From positions 190,661,257 through 190,725,256 of the forward strand of contig NC_135502.1 of NCBI RefSeq assembly GCF_052857255.1: a stretch of 64,000 nucleotides of DNA. The letters run 5' to 3'. Positions 34,601 through 48,094 of the stretch are shown here, one piece after another; positions within the stretch are counted from its first letter, which is position 1, and the number at the start of each line of letters is the position of its first letter. This DNA is from Amblyomma americanum (lineage: Eukaryota > Arthropoda > Arachnida > Ixodida > Ixodidae). A program made the position numbers and the translations under genes. A model generated the notes under the pieces. That model ran no database searches. It was not told the DNA's origin and saw only the letters and a program-made list of their open reading frames with translations.

Positions 34601-36402
34601 AGGTGTTCACTCGAGCAATGGATCCTGGTAGAACGAAGCCAAGAACCTGAGCCAAAAAGACGAAATGGCTGCTACACATTGCCTCACTCAGAGTGCCAGC
34701 ATGCCTTGTGCCAAAGAATGAAACGTAACTCGATTTAAAGTAGTGGGACGTCAATGTAGCAGCAGATGCCGATGTTACGCTGGGGGCCGTGAACAGTGGT
34801 GGATCGGTTCCACAGGGGCTGATGCCGTGTTCTCGATGTTCCTTGTAGTGTCGTAACCCTGTGTATCGCAGTAATTCAGCGTTTTCAGGTCGCTGTCCTA
34901 AATGCAGGTGTTCGCTCGAGCAATGCAGCCTGGTAGAACGAAGCCAAGAACCTGAACCAAAAAGACGAAATCGTTCGTCAACATCTCCTCGCTCAGAGTG
35001 CCACCATGCCCTGTGCCAAAGAACGAAACGTGACTCGATTTAAAGCAGTGTGACGTCAATGTTGCAGCAGCTGCCTATGTTACGTTGGTGGCCGTGAACA
35101 GTGGTGGATCGGTTCCAGCGGTGCTGATGCCGTGTTGCTCGATGTTCTTTGTAGCGTCGTAACTCTCGGTATTACAGTAATTAAGCGTTTTTAGGTCGCT
35201 GTCGAAATGCAGGTGTTCAGTCGGGCAATGCAGCCTGGTAGAACGAAGCAAGAACCTCAACCAAAAAGACGAAATGGTTCCTCAACATCACCTCGATCAG
35301 GGTGCCACCATGCCCAGTGCCAAAGAATTAAACGTGACTTGATTTAAAACTGTGTGACGTCAATGTTGCAGCAGCTGCCGATGTTACGCTGGGCCCATGA
35401 GCAGTGGTGGATCGGTCCCACAGGTGCTGATTCCGTGTTCTCGATGTTCCTTGTAGCGTCGTAACCCTGTGTATCGCAGTAATTCAGCGTTTTCAGGTCG
35501 CTGTCCTAAATGCAGGTGTTCGCTCGAGCAATGCAGCCTGGTAGAACGAAGCCAAGAACCTGAAGCAAAAAGACGAAATGGTTCCTCAACATCACCTCGC
35601 TTAGAGTGCCACCATGCCCTGTGCTATAGAACGAAACCTGACGTCAATGTTTAACCAGCGGCCGATGTTACGCTGAGGGCCGTGAACAGTGGTGGATCGG
35701 TTCCAGAGGTGCTGATGCCGTGTTGCTTGATGTTACTTGTAGCGCCGTAACTCTCGGTATTACAGCAATTCAGCGTTTTCAGGTCGCTGTCTTAAATGCA
35801 GGTGTTCATTCGAGCAATGCAGCCTAGTAGAACGAAGCCAAGAACCTGAACCAAAAAGACGAAATCGTTCGTCAACATCTCCTCGCTCAAAGTGCCACCA
35901 TGCCCTGTGCCAAAGAACGAAACGTGACTCGATTTAAAGCAGTGTGACGTCAATGTTGCACCAGCTGCCAATGTTACGCTGGTGGCCGTGAACAGTGGTG
36001 GATCGGTTCCACCGGTGCTGATGCCGTGTTGCTCGATGTTCTTTGTAGCGTCGTAACTCTCGGTATTACAGTAATTAAGCGTTTTCAGGTCGCTGTCGTA
36101 AATGCAGGTGTTCAGTCGGGCAATGCAGCCTGGTAGAATGAAGCAAGAACCTCAACCAAAAAGACGAAATGGTTCCTCAACATCACCTCGATCAGGGTGC
36201 CACCATGCCCAGTGCCAAAGAATTAAACGTGACTCGATTTAAAACTGTGTGACGTCAATGTTGCAGCAGCTGCCAAATGTTACGCGGGGCCCATGAGCAG
36301 TGGTGGATCGGTCCCACAGGTGCTGATGCCGAGTTGCTCGATCTTCCTTGTAGCGTCGTAACTCTCGGTAATACAGTAAATTAGCGTTTTCAGGTCGCTG
36401 TC
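31643..36402 (+). repeat. Mosaic segment: block E copy 2, block D copy 3, block A copy 3
   Basis: 31050-32790 (starting inside the tandem unit) aligns to 21900-23640. 32797-35036 aligns to 11251-13490. From about 35040 the sequence follows 14370-15060 at an offset of 20668 and then block A at offsets of 34158 and 33852, the change being the loss of exactly one 306-bp monomer. One G is missing in the landmark monomer at 31721 (TATGGGATCG). Confidence 0.75.
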
Positions 36403-39400
36403 TTAAATGCAGGTGTTCATTTGAGCAATGCAGCCTGGTAGAACGAAGCCTAGAACCTGAACCAAAAAGACGAAATGGTTCCTCAACATCACCTCGCTCA
36501 GAGTGCAACCATGTCCAGTGACAAAGAACGAAACGTGACTCGATTTAAAACACTGTGACTTCAATGCTTCAGCAGCTGCCGGTATTACGGTGGGGCTATG
36601 AACAGTGTCGGATAGGTTCCACAGGTGCTGATGCCGTGTTGCTCGATGTTCCTTGTATCGTCGTAACTCTCGGTAATACAGCAATTCAGCGTTTTCAGGT
36701 CACTGTCGTAAATGCAGCTGTTCACTCGAGCAATGCAGCCTGGTAAAACGAAGCCTAGAACCTGAACCAAAAAGACGAAATGGTTCCTCAACATCACCTC
36801 GCTCAGAGTGCCACCATGTCCAGTGACAAAAGAACGAAACGTGACTCGATTTAAAACACTGTGACGTCAATGCTGCAGCAGCTGCGATGTTACGCTGGGG
36901 CTATGAACAGTGTCGGATCGGTTCCACAGGTGCTGATGCCGTGTTGCTCGATGTTCCTTGTATCGTCGTAACTCTCGGTAATACAGCAATTAAGCGTTTT
37001 CAGGTCGCTGTCGTAATTGCAGGTGTTCAGTCGAGCAATGCAGTCTGGTATAACGAAGTCAAGAACCTCATCTAAAAAGACGAAATGGTTCCTCAACATC
37101 ACCTCGATCAGGGTGCCACCATGCCCAGTGCCAAAGAACGAAACGTGACTCGATTTAAAACAGTGTGACGACAATGCTGCAGCAGCTGCAGATGTTAAGC
37201 TGGGGCCATTAACAGTGGTGAATCGGTTCCACATGTGCTGATGCCATGTTGCTCTATGTTCCTTGTAGCGTCGTAACTCTCGGTAATACAGTAATTCAGC
37301 GTTTTCAGGTCGCTGTCGTAAGTGCAGGTGTTCACTCGAGCAATGCAAACTGGTAGAACAAAATCAAGAACCTGAACCAAAAAGACGAAATGATTCCTTA
37401 ACATCACCTCGCTCAGAGTGCCACCATGCCTTGTGGCAAAGAATGAAACGTGACTCGATTTAAAGCAGTGTGACGTCAATGTTGCAGCAGATGCCGATGT
37501 TACGCTGGGGGCCGTGAACAGTAGTGGATCGGTGCCACAGGAGCTGATTCCGTGTTGCTCGATGTTCCTTGTAGCGTCGCAACTGCCGGTAATACAGTAA
37601 TTCAGATTTTTCAGGTCGCTGTCGTATATGCAGGTGTTCACTCGAGCAATGCAGCCTTGTAGAACAAAGCCAAGAACCTGAACCAAAAAGACGAAATGGT
37701 TCCTTAACATCACCTCGCTCAGGGTGCCACCACGCCCAGTTCAAAAGAACGAAGAGTGACTAGATTTATTGCAGTGTGACATCCATGTTGCAGCAGCTGC
37801 CGATGTTACGCTGGTGGCCGTGAACAGTGGTGGATCGGTTCCACAGGTGCTGAGGCCGTGTTGCTCGATGTTCTTTGTAGCGTCGTCACTCTCGGTATTA
37901 CAGTAATTCAGCGTTTTCAGGTCGCTGTGTAAATGCAGGTGTTCACTCGTGCAATGTAGCCTGGTGGAATGAAGCCAAGAACCTGAACCAAAAAGACGAA
38001 ATGGTTCTTCAATATCACCTCGCTCAGGGTGCCACAATACCCAGTTCCTAAGAATGAAGCGTGAGTCGATTTATAGCAGTGAGACATCAATGTTGTAGCA
38101 GCGGCCGATGTTACGCTGATGGCCGTGAACAGTGGTGAATCGGTTCCACAGGTGCTGATGCCGTGTTGCTCGATATTCGTTGTAGCGTCGTAACCCTCGG
38201 TATTACAATAAATAAGCGTTTTCTGGCCGCTGTCTTAAATGCAGGTGTTAATTCGAGCAATGCAGCCTGGTAGAACGAAGCCATGAACCTGAACCAAAAA
38301 GACGAAATGGTTCCTCAACATCACCTCGCTCAGAGCGCCACCATGCCCTGTGCCAAAGAACGAAACGTGACTCGATTTGAAAAAGTGTGAGGTCATTGTT
38401 GCAGCAGCTGCCAATGTAACGCTGGTGGCCGTGAACAGTGGTGGATCAGTCCCACAGGTGCTGATGCCGAGTTGCTCGATGTTCCTTGTAGCGTCGTAAC
38501 TCTCGGTATTACAGTAATTAAGCGTTTTCAGGTCGCTGTCGTAATTGCAGGTGTTCAGTCGAGCAATGCAGCCTTGTATACCGAAGCCAAGAACCTCATC
38601 CAAAAAGACGAAATGGTTCCTCAACATCACATCGATCAGGGTGCCACCATGCCCAGTGCCAAAGAACGAAACGTGACTCGATTTAAAACAGTGTGACAAC
38701 AATGCTGTAGTAGCTGCCGATGTTACGCTGGGGCCATGAACAGTGGTGGATCGGTTCCACAGGTGCTGATGCCGTGTTGCTCTATGTTTCTTGTAGCGTG
38801 GTAACTCGCGGTAATACAGTAATTTAGCTTTTTCAGGTCGCTGTCGCAAATGCAGGTGTTCACTCGAGCAATGCTGACTGGTAAAACGAAGCCAAGAACC
38901 TGAACCAAAATGACGAAATGGTTCCTCAACATCCCCGCACTCAGGGTGCCACCATGCCCAGTGCCAAAGAACGAAGTGTGACTCGATTTAAAGCAGTGTG
39001 ACGTCAATGTTGTAGCAGCTGCCGATGTTACTATGGGGATCGTGACAGTGGTGGATCGGTTCCACAGGTTCTGATGTCGTGTTCCTCGATGCTCCTTGTA
39101 GCGTCGTAACTCTCGGTATTACAGTAACTCAGCGTTATAAGGTCGCTGTCGTAAATACAGGTGATCACTCGAGCATTGCAGCCTGGTAGAACGAAGCCAA
39201 GAACCTGAGCCAAAAAGACGAAATGGCTCCTACACAATGCCTCGCTCAGAGTGCCACCATGCCCTGTGCCAAAGAACGAAACGTGACTCAATTTAAAGCA
39301 GTGTGACGTCAATCTTGCAGCAGATGCGATGTTACGCTAGGGGCCGTGAACAGTGGTGGATCGGTTCCACAGGGGCTTATGCCGTGTTCTCGATGTTCCT

Positions 39401-40370
39401 TGTAGCGTCGTATCCTTGGGTATCACAGTAATTCAGCGTTTTCAGGTCGCTGCCTTAAATGCAGGTGTTCACTCGAGCAATGCAGCCTGGTAGAACGAAG
39501 CCAAGAACCTGAACGAAAAAATGAAATGGTTCCTCAACATCACCTCGCTTAGCGTGCCACCATGCCCTGTGCCAAAGAACGAAACGTGACTATTTAAAGC
39601 AGTGTGACGCCAATGTTGCAGCAGCTGAATATGTTGCGCTGGTGGCCGTGTAAAGTGGTGGATCGGTTCCACCGGTGCTGATGCCGTGTCGCTCGATGTT
39701 CTTTGTAGCGTCGTAACTCTCACTATTACAGTAATTAGGCGTTTTAAATCCGCTGTCGTAAATGCAGGTGTTCAGTCGAGCAATGCAGCCTGGTAGAACG
39801 AAGCCAAGAACCTCAACCATAAAGACGAAATGGTTCCTCAACATCACCTCGATCAGTGCACCACCATGCCCAGTGCCAAAGAACGAAACGTGCCTCGATT
39901 TATAGCAGTGTAACGTCAATGTTGCAGCAGCTGCCGATGTTACGCTGGGGGACGTGAACAGTGGTGATTCGGTTCCACACGTGTTGATGCCTTGTTGCTC
40001 GATGTTCCTTGTAGCGTCGTAACCATCGGTATTACACTAAATAAGCGTTTTCAGGTCGCTGTCTTAAATGCAGGTGTTCATTCGAGCAAAACAGCCTAGT
40101 AGAACGAAGCCAAGAACCTGAACCAAAAAGACGAAATGGTTCCTCAACATCACCTCGCTCAGAGTGCCACCATGCCCTGTGCCAAAGAACGAAACGTGAC
40201 TCGATTTAAAAAAGTGTGACGTCAATGTTGCAGCAGCTGCCAATATTACGCTGGTGGCCGTGAACAGTGGTGGATCGGTTCCACCGGTGCTGATGCCATG
40301 TTGCTCGATGTTCCTTGTAGCTTCGTAACTCTCGGTATTACAGTAATTGCGTTTTCAGGTCGCTTTCGTA
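36403..40370 (+). repeat. Duplicated block B, copy 2 (empty insertion site)
   Basis: Aligns to 2551-6600. The position matching the mobile insertion (39404-39415) holds a single AGCGTCGTATCC, so this is the pre-insertion allele. 36555-37075 also aligns to 45645-46165 at an offset of 9090 and to 41436-41955 at an offset of ~4880. Confidence 0.82.
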
Positions 40371-43300
40371 ATTGCAGGTGTTCAGTCGAGCAATGTAGCC
40401 TGGTGGAATGAAGCCAAGAACCTGAACCAAAAAGACGAAATGGTTCTTCAATATCACCTCGCTCAGGGTGCCACCATGCCCAGTTCCTAAGAATGAAGCG
40501 TGAGTCGATTTATAGCAGTGTGGCGTGAATGTTGTAGCAGGGGCCGATGATACGCGGAGGGCCGTGAACAGAGGTGGATCGGTTCCTCAGGTGCTGATGC
40601 CGTGGTGCTCGATTTTCCTGGTAGGTTCGTAACTCTCGGTATTACACGAAATATGCGTTTTCAGGTCGCTGTCTTAAACGCAGGTGTTCATTCGAGCAAT
40701 GCAGCCTTGTAGAACGAAGCCTAGAACCTGAACCAAAAAGACGAAATGGTTCCTCAACGTCACCTCGCTCAGAGTGCCACCATGTCCAGTGACAAAGAAC
40801 TAAACGTGACTCCATTTAAAACAGTGTGACGCCAATGTTGCAGCAGCTGCCGATGTTAAGCTGGTGGCCGTGAACAGTGGTGGATCGGTTCCACCGGTGC
40901 TGATGCCGTGTTGCTCGATGTTCTTTGTAGCGTCGTAACTCTCGGTATTACGGTAATTAAGCGTTTTCAGGTCGCTGTCTTAAAAGCAGGTGTTCATTTG
41001 AGCAATGCAGCCTGGTAAAACGAAGCCTAGAACCTGAACCAAAAAGACGAAATGGTTCCTCAACATCTCCTCGCTCAGAGTGCCACCATGCCCTGTGCCA
41101 AAGAACGAAACGTGACTCGATTTAAACAGTGTGACGTCAATGTTGCAGCAGCTGCCTATGTTACGCTGGTGGCCGTGAACAGTGGTGGATCGGTTCCACC
41201 GGTGCTGATGCCGTGTTGTTCGATGTTCTTTGTAGCGCCGTAACTCTCGGTATTACAGTAATTAAGCGTTTTCAGGTCGCTGTCGTAAATGTAGGTGTTC
41301 AGTCGGGCAATGCAGCCTGGTAGAAAGAAGCAAGAACCTCAACCAAAAAGACGAAATGGTTCCTCAACATCACCTCGATCAGGGTGCCACCATGCCCAGT
41401 GCCAAAGAATTAAACGTGACTCGATTTAAAACACTGTGACGTCAATGCTTCAGCAGCTGCCGGTATTACGGTGGGGCTATGAACAGTGTCGTATAGGTTC
41501 CACAGGTGCTGATGCCGTGTTGCTCGATGTTCCTTGTATCGTCGTAACTCTCGGTAATACAGCAATTCAGCGTTTTCAGGTCGCTGTCGTAAATGCAGGT
41601 GTTCACTCGAGCAATGCAGCCTGGTAAATCGAAGCCTAGAATCTGAACCAAAAAGACGAAATGGTTCCTCAACATCACCTCGCTCAGAGTGCCACCATGT
41701 CCAGTGACAAAGAACGAAACGTGACTCGATTTAAAACACAGTGACGTCAACGCTGCAGCAGCTGCGATGTTACGCTGGGGCTATGAACAGTGTCGGATCG
41801 GTTCCACAGGTGCTGATGCCGTGTTGCTCGATGTTCCTTGTATCGTCGTAACTCTCGGTAATACAGCAATTCAGCGTTTTCAGGTCGCTGTCGTAATTGC
41901 AGGTGTTCAGTCGAGCAATGCAGCCTGGTATAACGAAGCCAAGAACCTCATCTAAAAAGACGAAATGGTTCCTCAACATCATCTCGATCAGGGTGCCACC
42001 ATGCCCAGTGCCAAAGAACGAAACGTGACTCGATTTAAAACAGTGTGACGACAATGCTGCAGTAGCTGCAGATGTTAAGCTGGGGCCATGAGCAGTGGTG
42101 GATCGGTTCCACAGGTGCTGATGCCGTGTTGCTTGATGTTACTTGTAGCGCCGTAACTCTTGGTATTACAGTAATTCAACTTTTTCAGGTCGCAGTCGTA
42201 AATGCAGGTGTTCAGTCGAGCAATGCAGCCTTGTAGAACAAAGCCAAGAACCTGAACCAAAAAGACGAAATGGTTCCTCAACATCACCTCGATCAGGGAG
42301 CCACCATGCCCAGTGCCAGAGAATTAAACGTAACTCGATTTAAAACTGTGTGAAGTCAATGTTGCAGCAGCTGCCGATGTTACGCTGGGCCCATGAGCAG
42401 TGGTGGATCGGTCCCACAGGTGCTGATGCCGTGTTCTCGATGTTCCTTGTAGCGTCGTAACCCTGTGTATCGCAGTAATTCAGCGTTTTCAGGTCGCTGT
42501 CTTAAATGCAGGTGATCGCTCGAGCAATGCAGCCTGGTAGAACGAAGCCAAGAACCTGAACCAAAAAGACGAAATGGTTCCTCAACATCACCTCGCTTAG
42601 AGTGCACCATGCCCTGTGCTATAGAACGAAACATGACGTCAATGTTTAACCAGCTGCCGATGTTACGCTGAGGGCCGTGAACAGTGGTGGATCGGTTCCA
42701 GAGGTGCTGATGCCGTGTTGCTTGATGTTACTTGTAGCGCCGTAACTCTCGGTATTGCAGTAATTCAGCGTTTTCCGGTCGCTGTCCTAAATGCAGGTGT
42801 TCATTCGAGCAATGCAGCCTAGTAGAACGAAGCCAAGAACCTGAACCAAAAAGACGAAATCGTTCGTCAACATCTCCTCGCTCAAAGTGCCACCATGCCC
42901 TGTGCCAAAGAACGAAACGTGACTCGATTTAAAGCAGTGTGACGTCAATGTTGCACCAGCTGCCAATGTTACGCTGGTGGCCGTGAACAGTGGTGGATCG
43001 GTTCCACCGGTGCTGATGCCATGTTGCTCGATGTTCTTTGTAGCGTCGTAACTCTCGGTATTACAGTAATTAAGCGTTTTCAGGTCGCTGTCGTAAATGC
43101 AGGTGTTCAGTCGGGCAATGCAGCCTGGTAGAACGAAGCAAGAACCTCAACCAAAAAGACGAAATGGTTCCTCAACATCACCTCGATCAGGGTGCCACCA
43201 TGCCCAGTGCCAAAGAATTAAACGTGACTCGATTTAAAACTCTGTGACGTCAATGTTGCAGCAGCTGCCGATGTTACGCTGGGCCCATGAGCAGTGGTGG

Positions 43301-46019
43301 ATCGGTCCCAAAGGTGCTGATGCCGAGTTGCTCGATCTTCCTTGTAGCGTCGTAACTCTCGGTAATACAGTAAATAGCGTTTTCAGGTCGCTGTCTTAAA
43401 TGCAGGTGTTCATTTGAGCAATGCAGCCTCGTAGAACGAAGCCTAGAACCTGAACCAAAAAGACGAAATGGTTCCTCAACATCACCTCGCTCAGAGTGCC
43501 ACCATGTCCAGTGACAAAGAACGAAACGTGACTCGATTTAAAACAGTGTGACGCCAATGTTGCAGCAGCTGCCGATGTTAAGCTGGTGGCCGTGAACAGT
43601 GGTGGATCGGTTCCACCGGTGCTGATGCCGTGTTGCTCGATGTTCTTTGTAGCGTCTTAACTCTCGGTATTACAGTAATTAAGCGTTTTCAGGTCGCTGT
43701 CTTAAAAGCAGGTGTTCATTTGAGCAATGCAGCCTGGTAAAACGAAGCCTACAACCTGAACCAAAAAGACGAAATGGTTCCTCAACATCTCCTCGCTCAG
43801 AGTGCCACCATGCCCTGTGCCAAAGAACGAAACGTGACTCGATTTAAAGCAGTGCGACGTCAATGTTGCAGCAGCTGCCTATGTTACGCTGGTGGCCGTG
43901 AACAGTGGTGGATCGGTTCCACCGGTGCTGATGCCGTGTTGCTCGATGTTCTTTGTAGCGTCGTAACTCTAGGTATTACAGTAATTAAGCGTTTTCAGGT
44001 CGCAGTCGTAAATGCAGGTGTACAGTCGAGCAATGCAGCCTTGTAGAACAAAGCCAAGAACCTGAACCAAAAAGACGAAATGGTTCCTCAACATCACCTC
44101 GATCAGGGAGCCACCATGCCCAGTGCCAAAGAAATAAACGTAACTCGATTTAAAACTGTGTGAAGTCAATGTTGCAGCAGCTGCCGATGTTACGCTGGGC
44201 CCGTGAGCAGTGGTGGATCGGTCCCACAGGTGCTGATGCCGTGTTCTCGATGTTCCTTGTAGCGTCGTAACCCTGTGTATCGCAGTAATTCAGCGTTTTC
44301 AGGTCGCTGTCTTAAATGCAGGTGATCGCTCGAGCAATGCAGCCTGGTAGAACGAAGCCAAGAACCTGAACCAAAAAGACGAAATGGTTCCTCAACATCA
44401 CCTCGCTTAGAGTACCACCATGCCCTGTGCTATAGAACGAAACCTGACGTCAATGTTGCAGCAGCTGCCGATGTTACGCTGGGCCCGTGAGCAGTGGTGG
44501 ATCGGTCCCACAGGTGCTGATGCCGTGTTCTCGATGTTCCTTGTAGCGTCGTAACCCTGTGTATCGCAGTAATTCAGCGTTTTCAGGTCGCTGTCTTAAA
44601 TGCAGGTGTTCATTCGAGCAATGCAGCCTAGTAGAACGAAGCCAAGAACCTGAACCAAAAAGACGAAATCGTTCGTCAACATCACCTCGCTTAGAGTGCC
44701 ACCACGCCCTGTGCCAAAGAACGAAACGTGACTCGATTTAAAGCAGTGTGACGTCAATGTTGCACCAGCTGCCAATGTTACGCTGGTGGCCGTGAACAGT
44801 GGTGGATCGGTTCCACCGGTGCTGATGCCGTGTTGCTCAATGTTCCTTGTAGCGTCGTAACTCTCGGTATTACAGTAATTAAGCGTTTTCAGGTCGCTGT
44901 CGTAATTGCAGGTGTTCAGTCGAGAAATGCAGCCTGGTAGAACGAAGCCAAGAACCTGATCCAAAAAGACGAAATGGTTCCTCAACATCACCTCGCTTAG
45001 AGTGCCACCACGCCCTGTGCTAAAGAACGAAACCTGACGTCAATGTTGTACCAGCGGCTGATGTTACGCTGGTGGCCGTGAACAGTGGTGGATCGGTTCC
45101 ACCGGTGCTGATGCCGTGTTGCTCGAAGTTCTTTGTAGCGTCGTAACTCTCGGTATTACAGTAATTAAGCGTTTTCAGGTCGCTGTCGTACATGCAGGTG
45201 TTCAGTCGGGCAATGCAGCCTGGTAGAACGAAGCAAGAACCTCAACCAAAAAGACGAAATGGTTCCACAACATCACCTCGATCAGGGTGCCACCATGCCC
45301 AGTGCCAAAGAATTAAACGTGACTCGATTTAAAACTGTGTGACGTCAATGTTGCAGCAGCTGCCAAATGTTACGCTGGGCCCATGAGCAGTGGTGGATCG
45401 GACCCACAGGTGCTGATGCCGAGTTGCTCGATCTTCCTTGTAGCGTCGTAACTCTCGGTAATACAGTAAATTAGCGTTTTCAGGTCGCTGTCTTAAATGC
45501 AGGTGTTCATTTGAGCAATGCAGCCTGGTAGAACGAAGCCTAGAACCTGAACCAAAAAGACGAAATGGTTCCTCAACATCACCTCGCTCAGAGTGCCACC
45601 ATGTCCAGTGACAAAGAACGAAACGTGACTCGATTTAAAACACTGTGACGTCAATGCTTCAGCAGCTGCCGGTATTACGGTGGGGCTATGAACAGTGTCG
45701 GATAGGTACCACAGGTGCTGATGCCGTGTTGCTCGATGTTCCTTGTATCGTCGTAACTCTCGGTAATACAGCAATTCAGCGTTTTCAGGTCGCTGTCGTA
45801 AATGCAGGTGTTCACTCGAGCAATGCAGCCTGGTAAAACGAAGCCTAGAACCTGAACCAAAAAGACGAAATGGTTCCTCAACATCACCTCGCTCAGAGTG
45901 CCACCATGTCCAGTGACAAAAGAACGAAACGTGACTCGATTTAAAACACTGTGACGTCAATGCTGCAGCAGCTGCGATGTTACGCTGGGGCTATGAACAG
46001 TGTCGGATCGGTTCCACAG
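40371..46019 (+). repeat. Mosaic satellite segment with a 1810-bp-offset repeat
   Basis: Eighteen or so monomers of mixed origin. About 42180-42580 repeats at 43990-44440 (offset 1810, six monomers with short forms), both marked by GATCAGGGAGCCACC. Short-form monomers occur near 42630, 44437 and 45032. 45493-46000 resembles 36403-36910. Only satellite sequence is seen. Confidence 0.72.
40564..40869 (+). repeat. Divergent GGTAGGTTCG monomer subtype, copy 1
   Basis: This unit carries a distinctive cluster of changes: CAGAGGTGGATCGG, CCGTGGTGCTCG, CCTGGTAGGTTCG and ATTACACGAAATA. Only two other copies were seen (50886-51191 and 53329-53633). The preceding monomer also has an unusual GGGGCCGATGATACGCGG stretch. 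Confidence 0.8.
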
Positions 46020-46410
46020 GTGCTGATGCCGAGTTGCTAGATGTTCCTTTTAGCGTCGTAACTCTCAGTATTACAGTAATGAAGCGTTTTCAGGTCGCTG
46101 TCGTAATTGCAGGTGTTCAGTCGAGCAATGCAGCCTTGTATAACGAAGCCAAGAACCTCATCCAAAAAGACGAAATGGTTCCTCAACATCACATCGATCA
46201 GGGTGCCACCATGCCCAGTGCCAAAGAACGAAACGTGACTCGATTTAAAACAGTGTGACGACAATGCTGCAGTAGCTGCCGATGTTACGCTGGGGCCATG
46301 AACAGTGGTGGATCGGTTCCACAGGTGCTGATGCCGTGTTGCTCTATGTTTCTTGTAGCGTGGTAACTCTTGGTAATACAGTAATTTATCTTTTTCAGGT
46401 CGCTGTCGCA

Positions 46411-47629
46411 AATGCAGGTGTTCACTCGAGCAATGTTGACTGGTAAAACGAAGCCAAGAACCTGAACCAAAAAGACGAAATGGTTCCTGAACATCCCCTC
46501 ACTCAGGGTGCCACCATGACCAGTGCCAAAGAACGAAGTGTGACTCGATTTAAAGCAGTGTGACGTCAATGTTGTAGCTGCTGCCGATGTTACTATGGGG
46601 ATCGTGAACAGTGGTGGGTTGGTTCCACAGGTTCTGATGTCGTGTTCCTCGATGCTCCTTGTAGCGTCGTAACTCTCGGTATTACAGTAACTCAGCGTTT
46701 TCAGGTCGCTGTCGTAAATACAGGTGATCTCTTGAGCAATGCAGCCTGGTAGAACGAAGCCAAGAACCTGAGCCAAAACGACGAAATGGCTCCTACACAT
46801 TGCCTGGCTCAGAGTGCCACCATGCCTTGTGCCAAAGAACGAAACGTAACTCGATTTAAAATAGTGTGACGTCAATCTTGCAGCAGATGCGATGTTACGC
46901 TGGGGGCCGTGAACAGTGGTGGATCGGTTCCACAGGGGCTTATGCCGTGTTCTCGATGTTCCTTGTAGCGTCGTATCCTTGGGTATCACAGTAATTCAGC
47001 GTTTCCAGGTCGCTGCCCTAAATGCAGGTGTTCACTCGAGCAATGCAGCCTGGTAGAACGAAGCCAAGAACCTGAACCAAAAGATGAAATGGTTCCTCAA
47101 CATCACCTCGCTTAGAGTGCCACCATGCCCTGTGCCAAACAACGAAACGTGACTATTTAAAGCAGTGTGACGCCAATGTTGCAGCAGCTGAATATGTTAC
47201 GCTGGTGGCCGTGTACAGTGGTGGATCGGTTCCACCGGTGCTGATGCCGTGTTGCTCGATGTTCTTTGTAGCGTCGTAACTCTCACTATTACAGTAATTA
47301 AGCGTTTTAAATCCGCTGTCGTAAATGCAGGTGTTCAGTCGAGCAATGCAGCCTGGTAGAACGAAGCCAAGAACCTCAACCAAAAAGACGAAATGGTTCC
47401 TCAACATCACCTCGATCAGTGCACCACCATGCCCAGTGCCAAAGAACGAAACGTGCCTCGATTTATAGCAGTGTGACGTCAATGTTGCAGCAGCTGCCGA
47501 TGTTACGCTGGGGGACGTGAACAGTGGTGATTCGGTTCCACACGTGTTGATGCCGTGTTGCTCGATGTTCTTTGTAGCGTCGTAACTCTCACTATTACAG
47601 TAATTAAGCGTTTTAAATCCGCTGTCGTA
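46411..47629 (+). repeat. 4-monomer local tandem duplication unit (1219 bp)
   Basis: 46411-46770 recurs from 47630 to about 47970 at an offset of 1219 (4 x 304.8). Both copies share the private variants CCATGACCAGTG and GTAGCTGCTGCCG, seen only here. The second copy begins in AAATGCAGGTG and is joined on its left to a TTTTAAATCCGCTG subtype monomer. Confidence 0.8.
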
Positions 47630-48094
47630 AATGCAGGTGTTCACTCGAGCAATGCTGACTGGTAAAACGAAGCCAAGAACCTGAACCAAAAAGACGAAAT
47701 GGTTCCTCAACATCCCCTCACTCAGGGTGCCACCATGACCAGTGCCAAAGAACGAAGTGTGACTCGATTTAAAGCAGTGTGACGTCAATGTTGTAGCTGC
47801 TGCCGATGTTACTATGGGGATCGTGAACAGTGCTGGGTTGTTTCCACAGGTTCTGATGTCGTGTTCCTCGATGCTCCTTGTAGCGTCGTAACTCTCGGTA
47901 TTACAGTAACTCAGCGTTTTCAGGTCGCTGTGGTAAATACAGGTGATCACTCGAGCAATGCAGCCTGGTAGAACGAAGCCAAGAACCTGAACCAAAAAGA
48001 CGAAATGGTTCCTCAACATCACCTCGTTCAGAGTGCCACCATGCCCTGTGCCAAAGAACGAAACTTGACTTGATTTAAAGCAGTGTGACGTCAA
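47153..48094 (-). other. Longest open frame (313 codons) across three satellite monomers; judged non-coding
   Basis: The minus-strand frame reads through three units because each is a multiple of three bases long. It translates to a ~102-residue repeat (containing HCFKSSHVSFFGTGHGGTL-like and CIARLNTCIYDSDLKTLNYC-like stretches). The same frame is broken by stops or frameshifts in most other monomers. I see no signal peptide, splice pattern or neighbouring promoter, and no resemblance to a known domain. Paralogous copies change residues freely. Confidence 0.3.

Noticed and set aside
47153..48094. Minus-strand open frames of 200-313 codons as a repetitive protein gene
   Set aside because: They are monomer translations that stay open only where units are a multiple of three long. 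Elsewhere the frame is broken by 1-, 2- and 20-bp indels and stops. Paralogues change residues freely, and no domain, signal or gene structure is seen.
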